Shown here: one piece after another, positions 56,195-64,000 of the stretch
How positions within the stretch are numbered: the stretch's first letter is position 1
Layout: each line of letters opens with the position of its first letter
From: JAHJHG01 sp964463425
Lineage (GTDB): Bacteria; Patescibacteriota; Microgenomatia; UBA8517
Direction of reading: 5' to 3'
Assembly: GCA_964463425.1 (NCBI GenBank)
Contig: CAYXBV010000001.1
Coordinates: 1-64,000 of the forward strand
Length of the DNA: 64,000 nucleotides
Position numbers and translations under genes: made by a program
The notes under the pieces: generated by a model
Databases searched by the model: none
What the model saw: only the letters and a program-made list of their open reading frames with translations
Told to the model about the DNA's origin: nothing

Positions 56195-57400
56195 TCAAAA
56201 CTGACTTGTCAAATTATATATAGGCAAAATAATGGCGATTACTAAAAAGCCCACTCCGAGTCCCAATACAACCATTACTAATGGTTCAATGGCCGCCGTT
56301 AATGTCTTTACCTTTTGATTCGATTCAACCTCAAAAACATGGCTGACTTTTGCTAATACCTCGCCCATTTTTCCAGTTTCTTCTCCAACGGCAACCATTT
56401 GGGACAAAAGAAATGGAAAGGCCTCGGGATGTTTGGCAAACGAAAAAGCGACGGGAAAACCCTTTTCAATTTGTTTAGCTGAATCTTTCAGTGCTCCTGA
56501 AATGACAACATTACCAACCACTCCAGCCGAAATATTAAGCGCTTCTAAAATGGATACTCCAGCCCCAACCATTAAGCTAAGCGTACTTGTTAACTCCGTT
56601 AAAATAACTTGTCGCTGCAGTTCTCCAAAAATTGGAAGTTTAAACATTAGCTCGTCTGTTCTTTTACGACCAGCTGGGGTTTTTCGATAAAGAGTATAGC
56701 CATAAAAACCAAATCCACCCAAAACTAACAATAGCGGCCACCAATGCATTAAAAAGGTGGAAAACCCAATTAATATTTGGGTTGGCATTGGTAGTTCTGC
56801 ATCAAAATCTGCATAAAGAGAAGTTAATCTAGGGATAACAAAAATCATCATAATAAAACCAACAATGACCATTCCACCAACAATAATGGCTGGATAAATT
56901 AATGCTCCCTTAACATTTCCTTTAAACTCTTGTTGCTTTTCCATTGAGTCAGCTAGTCTTACTAATACTTCATCCATAACACCGCCGACCTCACCAGATT
57001 TTACAAGGGCAATATAGGTCGGGGAGAAAGCTTTTGTATGCCGACTCAAAGCAGCAGAAAGAGAATCTCCACCTTCAACATCGGCAAGTATCTGAGAAGC
57101 CATTTTCTGCATCGTCCCTTTTACTTGAGATCTCAAAATCACAAGAGCCTCTGTAATCGGCAAACCAGCGTTTACCATTGTGGCAAGTTGTCGTGTGAAT
57201 GTCGCTACATCGGCTGGAGTAATTCTTTCTTTAAGGGTTTTAAATATATTTAGCGGAATTTCTCTTTTAATCTTTATAGAAATGACAATAAACCCTTTTC
57301 CTCGAACAAGCTTGGCGGCATGTTTGTCACTAGAGGCCTCAACTTCACCCGTAACTAACTTCCCTGCCTTATCCTTTGCCTTATAGATATATCTTTTCAT
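56195..57400 (-). CDS. pilC: PilC inner-membrane platform protein
   Basis: 401 residues with two T2SF domains: VATFTRQLATMVNAGLPITEAL (about 65-86) and RQVILTELTSTLSLMVGAGVSILEAL (about 260), and three or four membrane helices. It couples PilB or PilT rotation to pilin insertion or removal. Confidence 0.96.
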   Translation of the reverse strand: MKRYIYKAKDKAGKLVTGEVEASSDKHAAKLVRGKGFIVISIKIKREIPLNIFKTLKERITPADVATFTRQLATMVNAGLPITEALVILRSQVKGTMQKMASQILADVEGGDSLSAALSRHTKAFSPTYIALVKSGEVGGVMDEVLVRLADSMEKQQEFKGNVKGALIYPAIIVGGMVIVGFIMMIFVIPRLTSLYADFDAELPMPTQILIGFSTFLMHWWPLLLVLGGFGFYGYTLYRKTPAGRKRTDELMFKLPIFGELQRQVILTELTSTLSLMVGAGVSILEALNISAGVVGNVVISGALKDSAKQIEKGFPVAFSFAKHPEAFPFLLSQMVAVGEETGKMGEVLAKVSHVFEVESNQKVKTLTAAIEPLVMVVLGLGVGFLVIAIILPIYNLTSQF

Positions 57401-57402
57401 TT

Positions 57403-58485
57403 TTATCGTTTCAGGTTTTGCATTGGAGCATTGCTTCTAACCATACGACTTAATTCTTCCGGCCTAATTGAGAAGCTTTGGGCAGTCTCCAAGGTAATAT
57501 GTCCTGAACGAACTAGGGAAGCCAAGGACATCTCTAGCGTGTTCATGCCCGCTTCTTGTGATGTCTGCAGTATTGATTCAATTTGGTGAGATTTACCTTC
57601 GCGAATAGAAGTTTTTATCGCCGATGTACCAAGCATTACCTCATATGCAACAGTTCTTCCACCAGCAATAGCAGGAACGAGACGCATTGAAAATACAGCC
57701 TCTAAAACATTAGAAAGTTGTAAGCGAACTTGGCCCTGTTGTTCTTCTGGGAAAACATCAACTATTCTATCAATTGTCTGAGCGGCTGAATTAGTATGCA
57801 GGGTAGCAAAAACTAAATGACCGGTTTCGGCAACTGTTAGAGCTGATGCTATTGTTTCGTGATCTCGCATTTCACCGACCAAAACAACGTCAGGATCTTC
57901 TCTCAATACAGACCTTAAGGCAACTTGCCATGAATGAGTATCTGAACCCATTTCTCTCTGAGAGATAATTGATTTCTGAGGTCTAAAAATAAACTCAACT
58001 GGATCTTCAATCGTAACGATATGAGTAGCCCTTGTTTTATTTATTTCATTTAACATCGCTGCCAGCGTTGTCGATTTTCCGTGTCCTGTCGGACCAGTCA
58101 CTAAAATAAGGCCCTGCCTTAAATGAGTAAAACTATGAAGAATTTTTGGCAAATTTAATGTGTCTATATCAGGAATCTCAAGAGGGATTCTTCGAAAAGC
58201 CAAAGCGTACGTTCCCTTTTGAGTATAAGCGTTCACCCTAAAACGTGCTTTCTCGCTAAATGATAATGAAAAATCCAATTCCTTGTTAACCGTTAGTCTT
58301 TCTAAGCGCTCACTTGTTAAGATCTCCTTTAAATAACCCCCAATTACTTCTTGCGTTAAAATTGCTTCGTTAGGTATTGGAGACAGCTGCCCATCTATGC
58401 GAATAGTAGGAGGTATGTTCGCCACAATATGAAGATCAGACGCTTTACGATCAACCGTTAGTTGTAGTAATCCTTTTATATTCAT
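57403..58485 (-). CDS. pilT: PilT-type retraction ATPase
   Basis: 360 residues. Walker A GPTGHGKST (about 130-138), Asp box, Walker B VLVGEMRD, His box TGHLVFATLHTNSAAQTIDRI. Overall order and length fit PilT; the C-terminal AIRNLIRE motif is not conserved. It should power pilus retraction. 2 nt before pilC. Confidence 0.93.
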   Translation of the reverse strand: MNIKGLLQLTVDRKASDLHIVANIPPTIRIDGQLSPIPNEAILTQEVIGGYLKEILTSERLERLTVNKELDFSLSFSEKARFRVNAYTQKGTYALAFRRIPLEIPDIDTLNLPKILHSFTHLRQGLILVTGPTGHGKSTTLAAMLNEINKTRATHIVTIEDPVEFIFRPQKSIISQREMGSDTHSWQVALRSVLREDPDVVLVGEMRDHETIASALTVAETGHLVFATLHTNSAAQTIDRIVDVFPEEQQGQVRLQLSNVLEAVFSMRLVPAIAGGRTVAYEVMLGTSAIKTSIREGKSHQIESILQTSQEAGMNTLEMSLASLVRSGHITLETAQSFSIRPEELSRMVRSNAPMQNLKR

Positions 58486-58488
58486 CTT

Positions 58489-60231
58489 TTAATCTTGAGC
58501 CACTCTAAGTATTTCTTCAAGGGTGGTTACTCCTTCTAATACTTTCAAGTAACCATCTTGTTTTAAGGTGATCATTCCTTCTTCTCTTGCTTGTTTTTCC
58601 ACCACAGAAGCTGGAGATCTTTCTAATATCAACCTGCTAATTTTCTCCGTAATAGATAGTACTTCAAAAATTCCCACTCTTCCGTAATAACCAGAGTTGT
58701 TACAGTCAGCGCATCCTTTACCTTTATAAAGCTTCATTGGTTTACCTTCAGGCCAAAGATTTCCAACAACTGCTTTTATTTCACTAACTACCTTAGGATC
58801 CGGATCATACGCAACTCTACATTTTTCATGGATCTTTCTTGTCACTCTCTGGGCAACTACAGCGGTCATTGAAGATGCCAAAAGATACGGCTCTGCTCCC
58901 ATATCCATTAATCGGGGAAGGGTCCCTGCGGCATCGTTAGTGTGAATTGTTGAAAAAACTAAGTGTCCCGTTAGCGATGCTTGAACAGCTAAATCAGCCG
59001 TTTCCTTATCTCGTATCTCTCCGACTAAAATTACGTTAGGATCCTGTCTCAAAAAAGATCTAAGCCCGGAAGCAAAAGTAAGTCCTGCCGCTGGATTTAC
59101 TTGAACTTGGTTTACACCAGCAATCTTATACTCAATTGGGTCTTCAAGAGTAATAATATTGACTTTTGGTGTATTTATCCTCTGAATGATTGAATATAGT
59201 GTTGTCGTCTTACCTGAACCAGTCGGTCCACAAATCAAAACAATTCCATGAGGCCTCAATATCGCATCTTCGAGATTTTTTAAGCCTCGACCGCGAAGAC
59301 CTAGGTCAGGCAAGTCGGGAATACCTCCCGTTTTCTTTAAAAGTCTCATAACTATCTTTTCTCCCCATGCAGAAGGCAAGGAAGAAACACGCAAGTCAAT
59401 TTCTTCTTCTCCGCCCTTAAAAGTAAACCTTCCGTCTTGTGGTACCCGCTTTTCGTCAATTTTCATACCACACAAAATTTTAATTCTAGAAATAAGAGCG
59501 TCATGCAAAGCCCTAGGAATAGTTAGTTTTTCTTGTAATATCCCGTCAATTCGATAGCGCACTCTGGTTGATTTCTCTTGGGGCTCAATATGAACATCAG
59601 AAGCCCGCGCCCTCATAGCAAAATCAAGGATGTGGGATACAATTTCTGAGACCCTTTCTTCTCTTATAAAGCCTGTCTTCTGTGCCTCTAGGGTTTTCAC
59701 TTTAGATTTCTCAGGAGAAACCTCTTTTAGTGCTTCTGTTACCTCTTGTGCCAGTGAAGAGGTGTATCGAGTTGATATGCTCTGGTCAATTTTTGAAGCT
59801 TCAGCTGCGTGAGGCTTCACTGCTAAGCCTGTTTTCTGTTCAATAAACTCAATAGCCGTTAAATCAAGAGGGTCAGCCATAGCTAATATCATTTGCTTGG
59901 ACATTTGATCTACCGATATTGGAAATACTTTAAATTTATCGGCCACTTCTTGGGGCAAAACAGCCAAGGCTTCTGGAGAAGCGGGGATAGTAGAAAGATT
60001 GATATAGGGGATATTGTATAAAACAGCTTTCCCTTTTACTAAAGCTTCTTCTGTAACCAGGTTTTGTCCCAACAAGATCGCTTCTTGTGTTTTACCCGTT
60101 TGGATCTCTGCTGTTTTTACCTGCTGGGCTCGAACTGGATCGAGAGATTTTTGACTTACTAAAATATCAGCCAAAGTCTGGTTTGATTCACCATTTGAAC
60201 TTGTCTTAGTTATTGTGGGTTGGGCAGCCAT
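58489..60231 (-). CDS. pilB: PilB-type extension ATPase
   Basis: 580 residues. N-terminal GspE/MshEN domain (about 15-150), Walker A GPTGSGKTT (about 335), Walker B ILVGEIRDKETA, His box TGHLVFSTIHTNDAAGTLPRL. The zinc motif has His-x-x-Cys (HEKC) with CADC, where four Cys are usual. First gene of the pilus locus, with its own promoter upstream. Confidence 0.96.
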   Translation of the reverse strand: MAAQPTITKTSSNGESNQTLADILVSQKSLDPVRAQQVKTAEIQTGKTQEAILLGQNLVTEEALVKGKAVLYNIPYINLSTIPASPEALAVLPQEVADKFKVFPISVDQMSKQMILAMADPLDLTAIEFIEQKTGLAVKPHAAEASKIDQSISTRYTSSLAQEVTEALKEVSPEKSKVKTLEAQKTGFIREERVSEIVSHILDFAMRARASDVHIEPQEKSTRVRYRIDGILQEKLTIPRALHDALISRIKILCGMKIDEKRVPQDGRFTFKGGEEEIDLRVSSLPSAWGEKIVMRLLKKTGGIPDLPDLGLRGRGLKNLEDAILRPHGIVLICGPTGSGKTTTLYSIIQRINTPKVNIITLEDPIEYKIAGVNQVQVNPAAGLTFASGLRSFLRQDPNVILVGEIRDKETADLAVQASLTGHLVFSTIHTNDAAGTLPRLMDMGAEPYLLASSMTAVVAQRVTRKIHEKCRVAYDPDPKVVSEIKAVVGNLWPEGKPMKLYKGKGCADCNNSGYYGRVGIFEVLSITEKISRLILERSPASVVEKQAREEGMITLKQDGYLKVLEGVTTLEEILRVAQD

Positions 60232-60264
60232 AATATATATCAGTGTTTAAAACACCGTGAATTA

Positions 60265-60293
60265 ATTATGAACGAATACTCTTTTCCTAGCAA
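60265..60293 (-). promoter_or_regulatory. promoter of the pilus operon
   Basis: On the minus strand TTGCTA (60288-60293) and CATAAT (60265-60270) have exact 17-nt spacing, about 34 nt before the pilB ATG. A GTGTTT-A-AAACAC palindrome (60243-60255) lies in the leader and may bind a regulator. Confidence 0.6.
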
Positions 60294-60320
60294 GTCCCTC
60301 GCGTGATAAAACCAAGCCGC

Positions 60321-60349
60321 TTGACAGCTGGTTGTCTGGCGATTAATAC
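60321..60349 (+). promoter_or_regulatory. promoter of holB, predicted leaderless
   Basis: Consensus TTGACA (60321-60326) and TAATAC (60344-60349) with 17-nt spacing. The predicted start, near 60356, is 3 nt before the ATG. Confidence 0.7.
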
Positions 60350-60358
60350 TGTGCACAC

Positions 60359-60973
60359 ATGCATGCTTTCTTATTAGTAGGTGGCAATCAACAAAATATC
60401 CAAAGTGAAGCTGAAAAGCTAACAAAAAAGTTAAAACTCAAGCTATTGGAATATCCTTTAGCAAAAATTAAAGACGTAAGGGAGCTAGGCTCATTTACAA
60501 ATCTTTCGCTTGATCGACCCACTGGAATACTGATTAACAATATTGATTCCGCATCAATTGAAGCATTAAATGCTTTTCTAAAAAACTTAGAGGAACCTCA
60601 AGACAACGTCTACTATATATTAACCGCTCATTCTAAAAACAATCTTCCCTCTACGATTATTTCGAGGTGTCAAATAATTAAAATCGCAGGAAAGCGCGAA
60701 CTATCCAGTAAAGACAAAAAAGAAATCGGGGCTTTTGAAAAAAAGAATAAGGCAGAGCAACTCCAAAAAACTAGCCGAATATGGAACCGACAAGAAGCTT
60801 TAATTTTCATAGAGAACTATATTCTTCATGTTCATTCTTTGCTTTTGAATACAAAAAACAAACATCGTCTTCTTGCTAAAAATATACGATGTGCCAACCA
60901 AACCCTTAATAATTTAAGAGCGAACGGAAACGTTCAATTACAGCTTACAAACTTCGTTCTTGGCCTTGTTTAG
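60359..60973 (+). CDS. holB: DNA polymerase III delta'-like clamp-loader subunit
   Basis: 204 residues, shorter than usual. It resembles the AAA+ region of delta' without a P-loop: LLVGGN at the Walker A position, NNIDSASIEALNAFLKNLEEPQDNVYYILTA and STIISRCQIIKI (SRC motif). The C-terminal collar domain is small. It would take part in clamp loading. Starts at ATG 60359 behind a strong promoter. Confidence 0.82.
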   Translation: MHAFLLVGGNQQNIQSEAEKLTKKLKLKLLEYPLAKIKDVRELGSFTNLSLDRPTGILINNIDSASIEALNAFLKNLEEPQDNVYYILTAHSKNNLPSTIISRCQIIKIAGKRELSSKDKKEIGAFEKKNKAEQLQKTSRIWNRQEALIFIENYILHVHSLLLNTKNKHRLLAKNIRCANQTLNNLRANGNVQLQLTNFVLGLV

Positions 60974-60989
60974 GTATCTTATCTTAGGG

Positions 60990-61028
60990 TATAATTAGGA
61001 CATAAATATCCCTCTTGGGGTATTTTTT
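60990..61028 (+). promoter_or_regulatory. -10 box followed by terminator-like hairpin before gyrB
   Basis: TATAAT (60990-60995) predicts a start near 61002. A 9-bp stem, AAATATCCC (61004-61012) with GGGGTATTT (61017-61025), loop TCTT, runs into a T-run ending at 61028, 13 nt before the gyrB ATG. Same geometry as before tig. Confidence 0.6.
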
Positions 61029-61041
61029 ACGAAACAATATT

Positions 61042-63015
61042 ATGCCGAAAAAACCCTCTGGCTCAACATATACAGCACAAGAAATTCAAGTCCTTGAGGG
61101 ATTAGAACCAGTGCGAAAAAGACCCGGAATGTATATTGGGTCTACTGACTCAAGAGGACTTCATGAGTGTGTTAGAGAAATAGTTGATAATTCCGTAGAC
61201 GAAAGTTTTGCTGGTGTTGCTAAAAATGTTTGGGTATCAATTGGAGAGGATGGTTCGGCCACTATTAGAGATAATGGAAGGGGAATTCCTGTAGAAAAAC
61301 ACAAATCTGGTGTTTCGGCTCTTGAAATTACCATGACAAAGCTTCATGCAGGAGGTAAGTTTGGAGGAGGCGCTTATAAGGTTTCGGGTGGACTACATGG
61401 TGTTGGAGCTTCTGTTGTTAATGCTCTTTCAAGTCATTTCAGAGTTATTGTTTTTCGAGATAATAAAGCCTACTACCAAGAATATAAAAAGGGAGATCCG
61501 GTAGCTGATGTTAAAATAGCCACCAAAGAAAAGATTGAAAAATGGTTACCCAAAGAATGGAATCTAAAAATTGGAAATGGAGAGACGGGAACAATTACCA
61601 CATTTATTCCAGACAAAACAGTGTTTAAGGACTGTCCATTTGAAAACAAGAAGATTATGGCTTTGCTCAAAGATCGAGCATATCTTGTCGCAGGTTTATC
61701 ATTCCATTTCGAAGACAAAAGAACCGATACAGAATCTAGTTATTATTTTGAAGGCGGAATTAAATCTCTGGTTGCTCATTCAAATCGAGGAAAACAAACA
61801 AAATCAGACGTTATTTATCTTTCTAAAGAAGGTGAAGAAATTGCCGCAGAAGTAGCCATCCAGTACACAGATTCTTTTAATGAAAATGTTAAAGGCTTTG
61901 TTAACGGAATTAATACACTTGATGGTGGAACTCATATAACTGGTTTCCGAATGGCTTTAACGAGAGCAATAGGAGATTACGCTAAAAAAATTGGCCTTAC
62001 TGAAAAAATCGGAACAAAGGGAAAAGGACCCAAGAATGGCTTAACAGGGGAAGACATGAAAGAAGGGTTAAGCGCCGTAGTTTACATAAAAATGCCATCT
62101 GAAAATCTTCAGTTTGAATCTCAAACTAAAGCAAAATTAAATAATCCAGAGGTCCAAGGCTTTGTTTCTTCTTTCGTCAGAGAAGGTCTTAAAACATACT
62201 TCGAAGAACATCCTTCCGACGCCAAATCAATTATTGAAAAAATATTTCTAGCCGCAAAAGCTAGGTTGGCAGCTAGAGCAGCCAAGGATGCTGTTCTTCG
62301 AAAGGGAGCCTTAGATGGAGCCTCTCTTCCTGGAAAACTTGCAGATTGTCAATCTAGAGACCCATCTATTTCAGAGCTATACATCGTCGAGGGAGATTCT
62401 GCAGGAGGTTCAGCTAAACAGGGTAGAGACAGGCGTTTTCAAGCCATTTTGCCACTTGGAGGAAAAATTCTAAACACCGAAAGAGCCCAGTTGGATAAAA
62501 TTGTTAAATTTGAAGAAATTAAAGATTTAATTGTTGCCCTCGGTGCCGGTATTGGAGAGTCATTAAACTACGAAAAAACCAGGTATCATCGAATCATTAT
62601 CATGACTGATGCTGATGTCGACGGTGAGCATATTAAAACTCTTTTGCTAACTTTCTTTTACCGACACATGCCGGAGGTTATTAGTAGGGGATATTTGTAC
62701 ATATCCCTACCACCTCTTTATCAAATTCGACAAGGAAAAAAATCTGTTTTTGTCTACAGCGAAAAAGAAAAAAATGACACACTCAAAACAATGAAGGGTA
62801 AAACCACAATTCAAAGATATAAAGGTCTGGGTGAAATGAATCCAGTCCAGTTGTGGGACACAACTATGGATCCAGAACACAGAACGCTGAAAAAGGTTGA
62901 GGTCGAAGACGTAGATCTTGCCGATAGACTATTCACTACTTTAATGGGCAAGGAAGTGCCACCTAGAAAGAAATTTATTCAAACTCATGCAAAGAGCGCA
63001 ACACTCGATATTTAG
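61042..63015 (+). CDS. gyrB: DNA gyrase (topoisomerase II) subunit B
   Basis: 657 residues from ATG 61042. GHKL ATPase: EIVDNSVDESFAG, DNGRGIPVE, GGLHGVGASVVNAL. TOPRIM: EGDSAGGSAKQGRDRRFQAI and DADVDGEHIKTLL. The C-terminal DxxRR-like end is PRKKFIQTHAKSATLDI. It lacks the long insertion of Escherichia coli GyrB. GyrB and ParE cannot be separated with certainty because the A subunit is outside the window. Confidence 0.95.
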   Translation: MPKKPSGSTYTAQEIQVLEGLEPVRKRPGMYIGSTDSRGLHECVREIVDNSVDESFAGVAKNVWVSIGEDGSATIRDNGRGIPVEKHKSGVSALEITMTKLHAGGKFGGGAYKVSGGLHGVGASVVNALSSHFRVIVFRDNKAYYQEYKKGDPVADVKIATKEKIEKWLPKEWNLKIGNGETGTITTFIPDKTVFKDCPFENKKIMALLKDRAYLVAGLSFHFEDKRTDTESSYYFEGGIKSLVAHSNRGKQTKSDVIYLSKEGEEIAAEVAIQYTDSFNENVKGFVNGINTLDGGTHITGFRMALTRAIGDYAKKIGLTEKIGTKGKGPKNGLTGEDMKEGLSAVVYIKMPSENLQFESQTKAKLNNPEVQGFVSSFVREGLKTYFEEHPSDAKSIIEKIFLAAKARLAARAAKDAVLRKGALDGASLPGKLADCQSRDPSISELYIVEGDSAGGSAKQGRDRRFQAILPLGGKILNTERAQLDKIVKFEEIKDLIVALGAGIGESLNYEKTRYHRIIIMTDADVDGEHIKTLLLTFFYRHMPEVISRGYLYISLPPLYQIRQGKKSVFVYSEKEKNDTLKTMKGKTTIQRYKGLGEMNPVQLWDTTMDPEHRTLKKVEVEDVDLADRLFTTLMGKEVPPRKKFIQTHAKSATLDI

Positions 63016-63053
63016 AAATCGACAAACGAACCGTAATATAATAAAGTAATAAA

Positions 63054-63533
63054 ATGATGGAAGTAAAGGTATTCATTGAAGTTTCAGCCGGAGGAAAAGT
63101 TAAATATGAACTCGATGAAAAAACCAAAGAATTAAAAGTCGACAGGTTTTTGCACACCGCTGTAATTTTCCCCTTCAATTATGGATCTATCGAGGGATCG
63201 ATGGGTCAAGATGGCGATCCACTAGACGCTCTTGTATTATCCGATGAAGCAGTTGAGCCTGGCGTGGTCATGCTCTGTCGTCCAATAGGTCTCTTAGAAA
63301 TGAAAGACGAAGCAGGAATAGACACAAAAATAATAACGGTACCAATTGAAAAGATAGACCCTGTTTTTGGAAAGTTTGACAACATAAATGACGTTCCTGA
63401 GCCCACCCTAAAGGAAATAAAACATTTCTTTAAAAACTACAAAAGCCTTGAACCAGGGAAATGGGTAGAAGTTCATCGCTATCGCAATAGATCTGAAGCA
63501 GAAAAGGCAATCAAAAAGGCCTTAGTAAAATAA
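63054..63533 (+). CDS. ppa: inorganic pyrophosphatase (family I)
   Basis: 159 residues (a second ATG follows directly). Signature DGDPLDALVLSD (about 46-57) with the three catalytic Asp, plus VDRFLHTAVIFPFNYG and HFFKNYKSLEPGKWVEV. It hydrolyses pyrophosphate from biosynthesis. TATAAT at 63037-63042 leaves only a few leader bases. Confidence 0.96.
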   Translation: MMEVKVFIEVSAGGKVKYELDEKTKELKVDRFLHTAVIFPFNYGSIEGSMGQDGDPLDALVLSDEAVEPGVVMLCRPIGLLEMKDEAGIDTKIITVPIEKIDPVFGKFDNINDVPEPTLKEIKHFFKNYKSLEPGKWVEVHRYRNRSEAEKAIKKALVK

Positions 63534-63534
63534 C

Positions 63535-64000
63535 TTACTTCTCACAAAAAAAGCTTCCTATCGGGGTTAACTCAGATAATTTTATGTCCTGATTATAAAA
63601 AGCTGATGCTGAGCCTCCATCTAAGTTGAGTGCACTAACAAATTGTGTATTCATTTCTTCTTGTGCCTTTACTATTAAACTTGGTAAATTTCGAAGCGAC
63701 GGACCTAAAAACACAGAATCCTTTGTATAAAAAGCTATAAAAAATAGTTCATTCTTGTCACTAAGTGCAACTATAACGCGACGAGCCATTTCGTCATTGG
63801 TGTCCTTAAGGTCTTGAATTCTTCCGTCCTTGATTAATAAAGGACCCGCTTGAATACCAACTCTCGCTACGTCGTCACCATACTCTTCAGTAATAATTGC
63901 CTTTTGATTCTTTGTTAAAATAAAGTAGCCATTAAACAGCGTACTATTGATTTTATTGCTAATTACTTCCTCTTCACTAATAAAAAGTCCTATGGGGGTA
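63535..64000 (-). CDS. phosphodiester glycosidase (NAGPA/DUF2233)-like protein, 5' partial
   Basis: The frame stays open to the window edge, so the N-terminus is missing; about 154 residues are seen. QAGPLLIKDGRIQD, then MARRVIVALSDKNELFFIA, and the diagnostic ALNLDGGSASAFY identify the family, whose members remove exposed sugar phosphodiesters such as N-acetylglucosamine caps. In bacteria they are usually exported. Convergent with ppa, 1 nt apart. ATG 63789 is internal and not the start. Confidence 0.88.
   Translation of the reverse strand, partial: TPIGLFISEEEVISNKINSTLFNGYFILTKNQKAIITEEYGDDVARVGIQAGPLLIKDGRIQDLKDTNDEMARRVIVALSDKNELFFIAFYTKDSVFLGPSLRNLPSLIVKAQEEMNTQFVSALNLDGGSASAFYNQDIKLSELTPIGSFFCEK

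Noticed and set aside
1..64000. UGA recoded to glycine as in Gracilibacteria/SR1
   Set aside because: Several well-supported genes end in TGA with downstream sequence unlike protein, for example tyrS (42503-42505), acp (45512-45514) and pilins with ATGA overlaps.
1..64000. CRISPR array, rRNA operon, insertion sequence
   Set aside because: No regularly spaced repeats, no rRNA-like sequence and no transposase were seen on either strand; the serine recombinase is the only mobility gene.

Overview
The window looks like part of a small, AT-rich genome of a Candidate Phyla Radiation (Patescibacteria) bacterium, perhaps of the Microgenomates or WWE3 side. The reasons are family-level: several small families typical of these genomes (DUF5660-, DUF5666- and DUF5667-like proteins, a conserved 'GKNFFG' protein, lysozyme-like secreted proteins), trimmed housekeeping proteins (trigger factor without a PPIase domain, ThrRS without TGS, PheT without the EMAP-like domain), and a monoderm-style type IV pilus locus with no secretin. 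TGA is used as an ordinary stop, so the Gracilibacteria/SR1 recoding is excluded. A run of 100 N inside recG marks a scaffold join.

Layout. 1-3.84 kb is the end of an integrated element: uncharacterised small genes, a ribbon-helix-helix protein and a large serine recombinase whose 3' end runs into tRNA-His. 3.8-10.6 kb holds twelve tRNA genes in groups, interleaved with a membrane protein plus nuclease-fold gene pair, a conserved Patescibacteria protein, an HNH protein, an archaeal-type DRG GTPase and a YibE/F membrane protein. 10.6-16.6 kb is a coherent unit: response regulator, histidine kinase, small secreted protein, MacA-like adaptor, ABC ATPase, MacB-like permease and a DUF5666-like protein. 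16.7-30 kb carries envelope and accessory genes (two lysozyme-like paralogues, thioredoxin plus CcdA-like, SDR, DUF192, Y-family polymerase, Nramp-like transporter, hydrolase) and trigger factor. 30-46.7 kb is largely translation and core: trpS, thrS-infC-rpmI-rplT-pheS-pheT, a class A PBP, tyrS, recG, rpmF, nusB, an ACP-like gene, rnc, rpsP and a KH protein. 46.7-60.2 kb, all on the minus strand, is one type IV pilus locus: pilB-pilT-pilC, major pilin, pilD, nine pilin-like or minor pilin genes, pilM-N-O. The window ends with holB, gyrB, ppa and a partial phosphodiester-glycosidase-like gene.

Regulatory signals are the most interesting part. (1) Between rplT and pheS lies a 14-codon leader peptide with four Phe codons, followed by mutually exclusive hairpins and a U-tract: a complete transcription attenuator in the same place as pheM of Escherichia coli. 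(2) Two identical direct repeats, TTCTCAG-N4-TTCTCAG, sit just upstream of the -10 boxes of the two-component operon and of the MacA operon, matching the geometry of OmpR/PhoB-family operators and so suggesting the regulon. (3) Many genes have a -10 box 6-13 nt before the start codon, which predicts leaderless or nearly leaderless mRNAs. (4) gyrB, tig and a lysozyme-like gene have terminator-like hairpins between a predicted promoter and the start codon. (5) The DUF5666-like gene appears to use an ATT start behind a perfect Shine-Dalgarno sequence.
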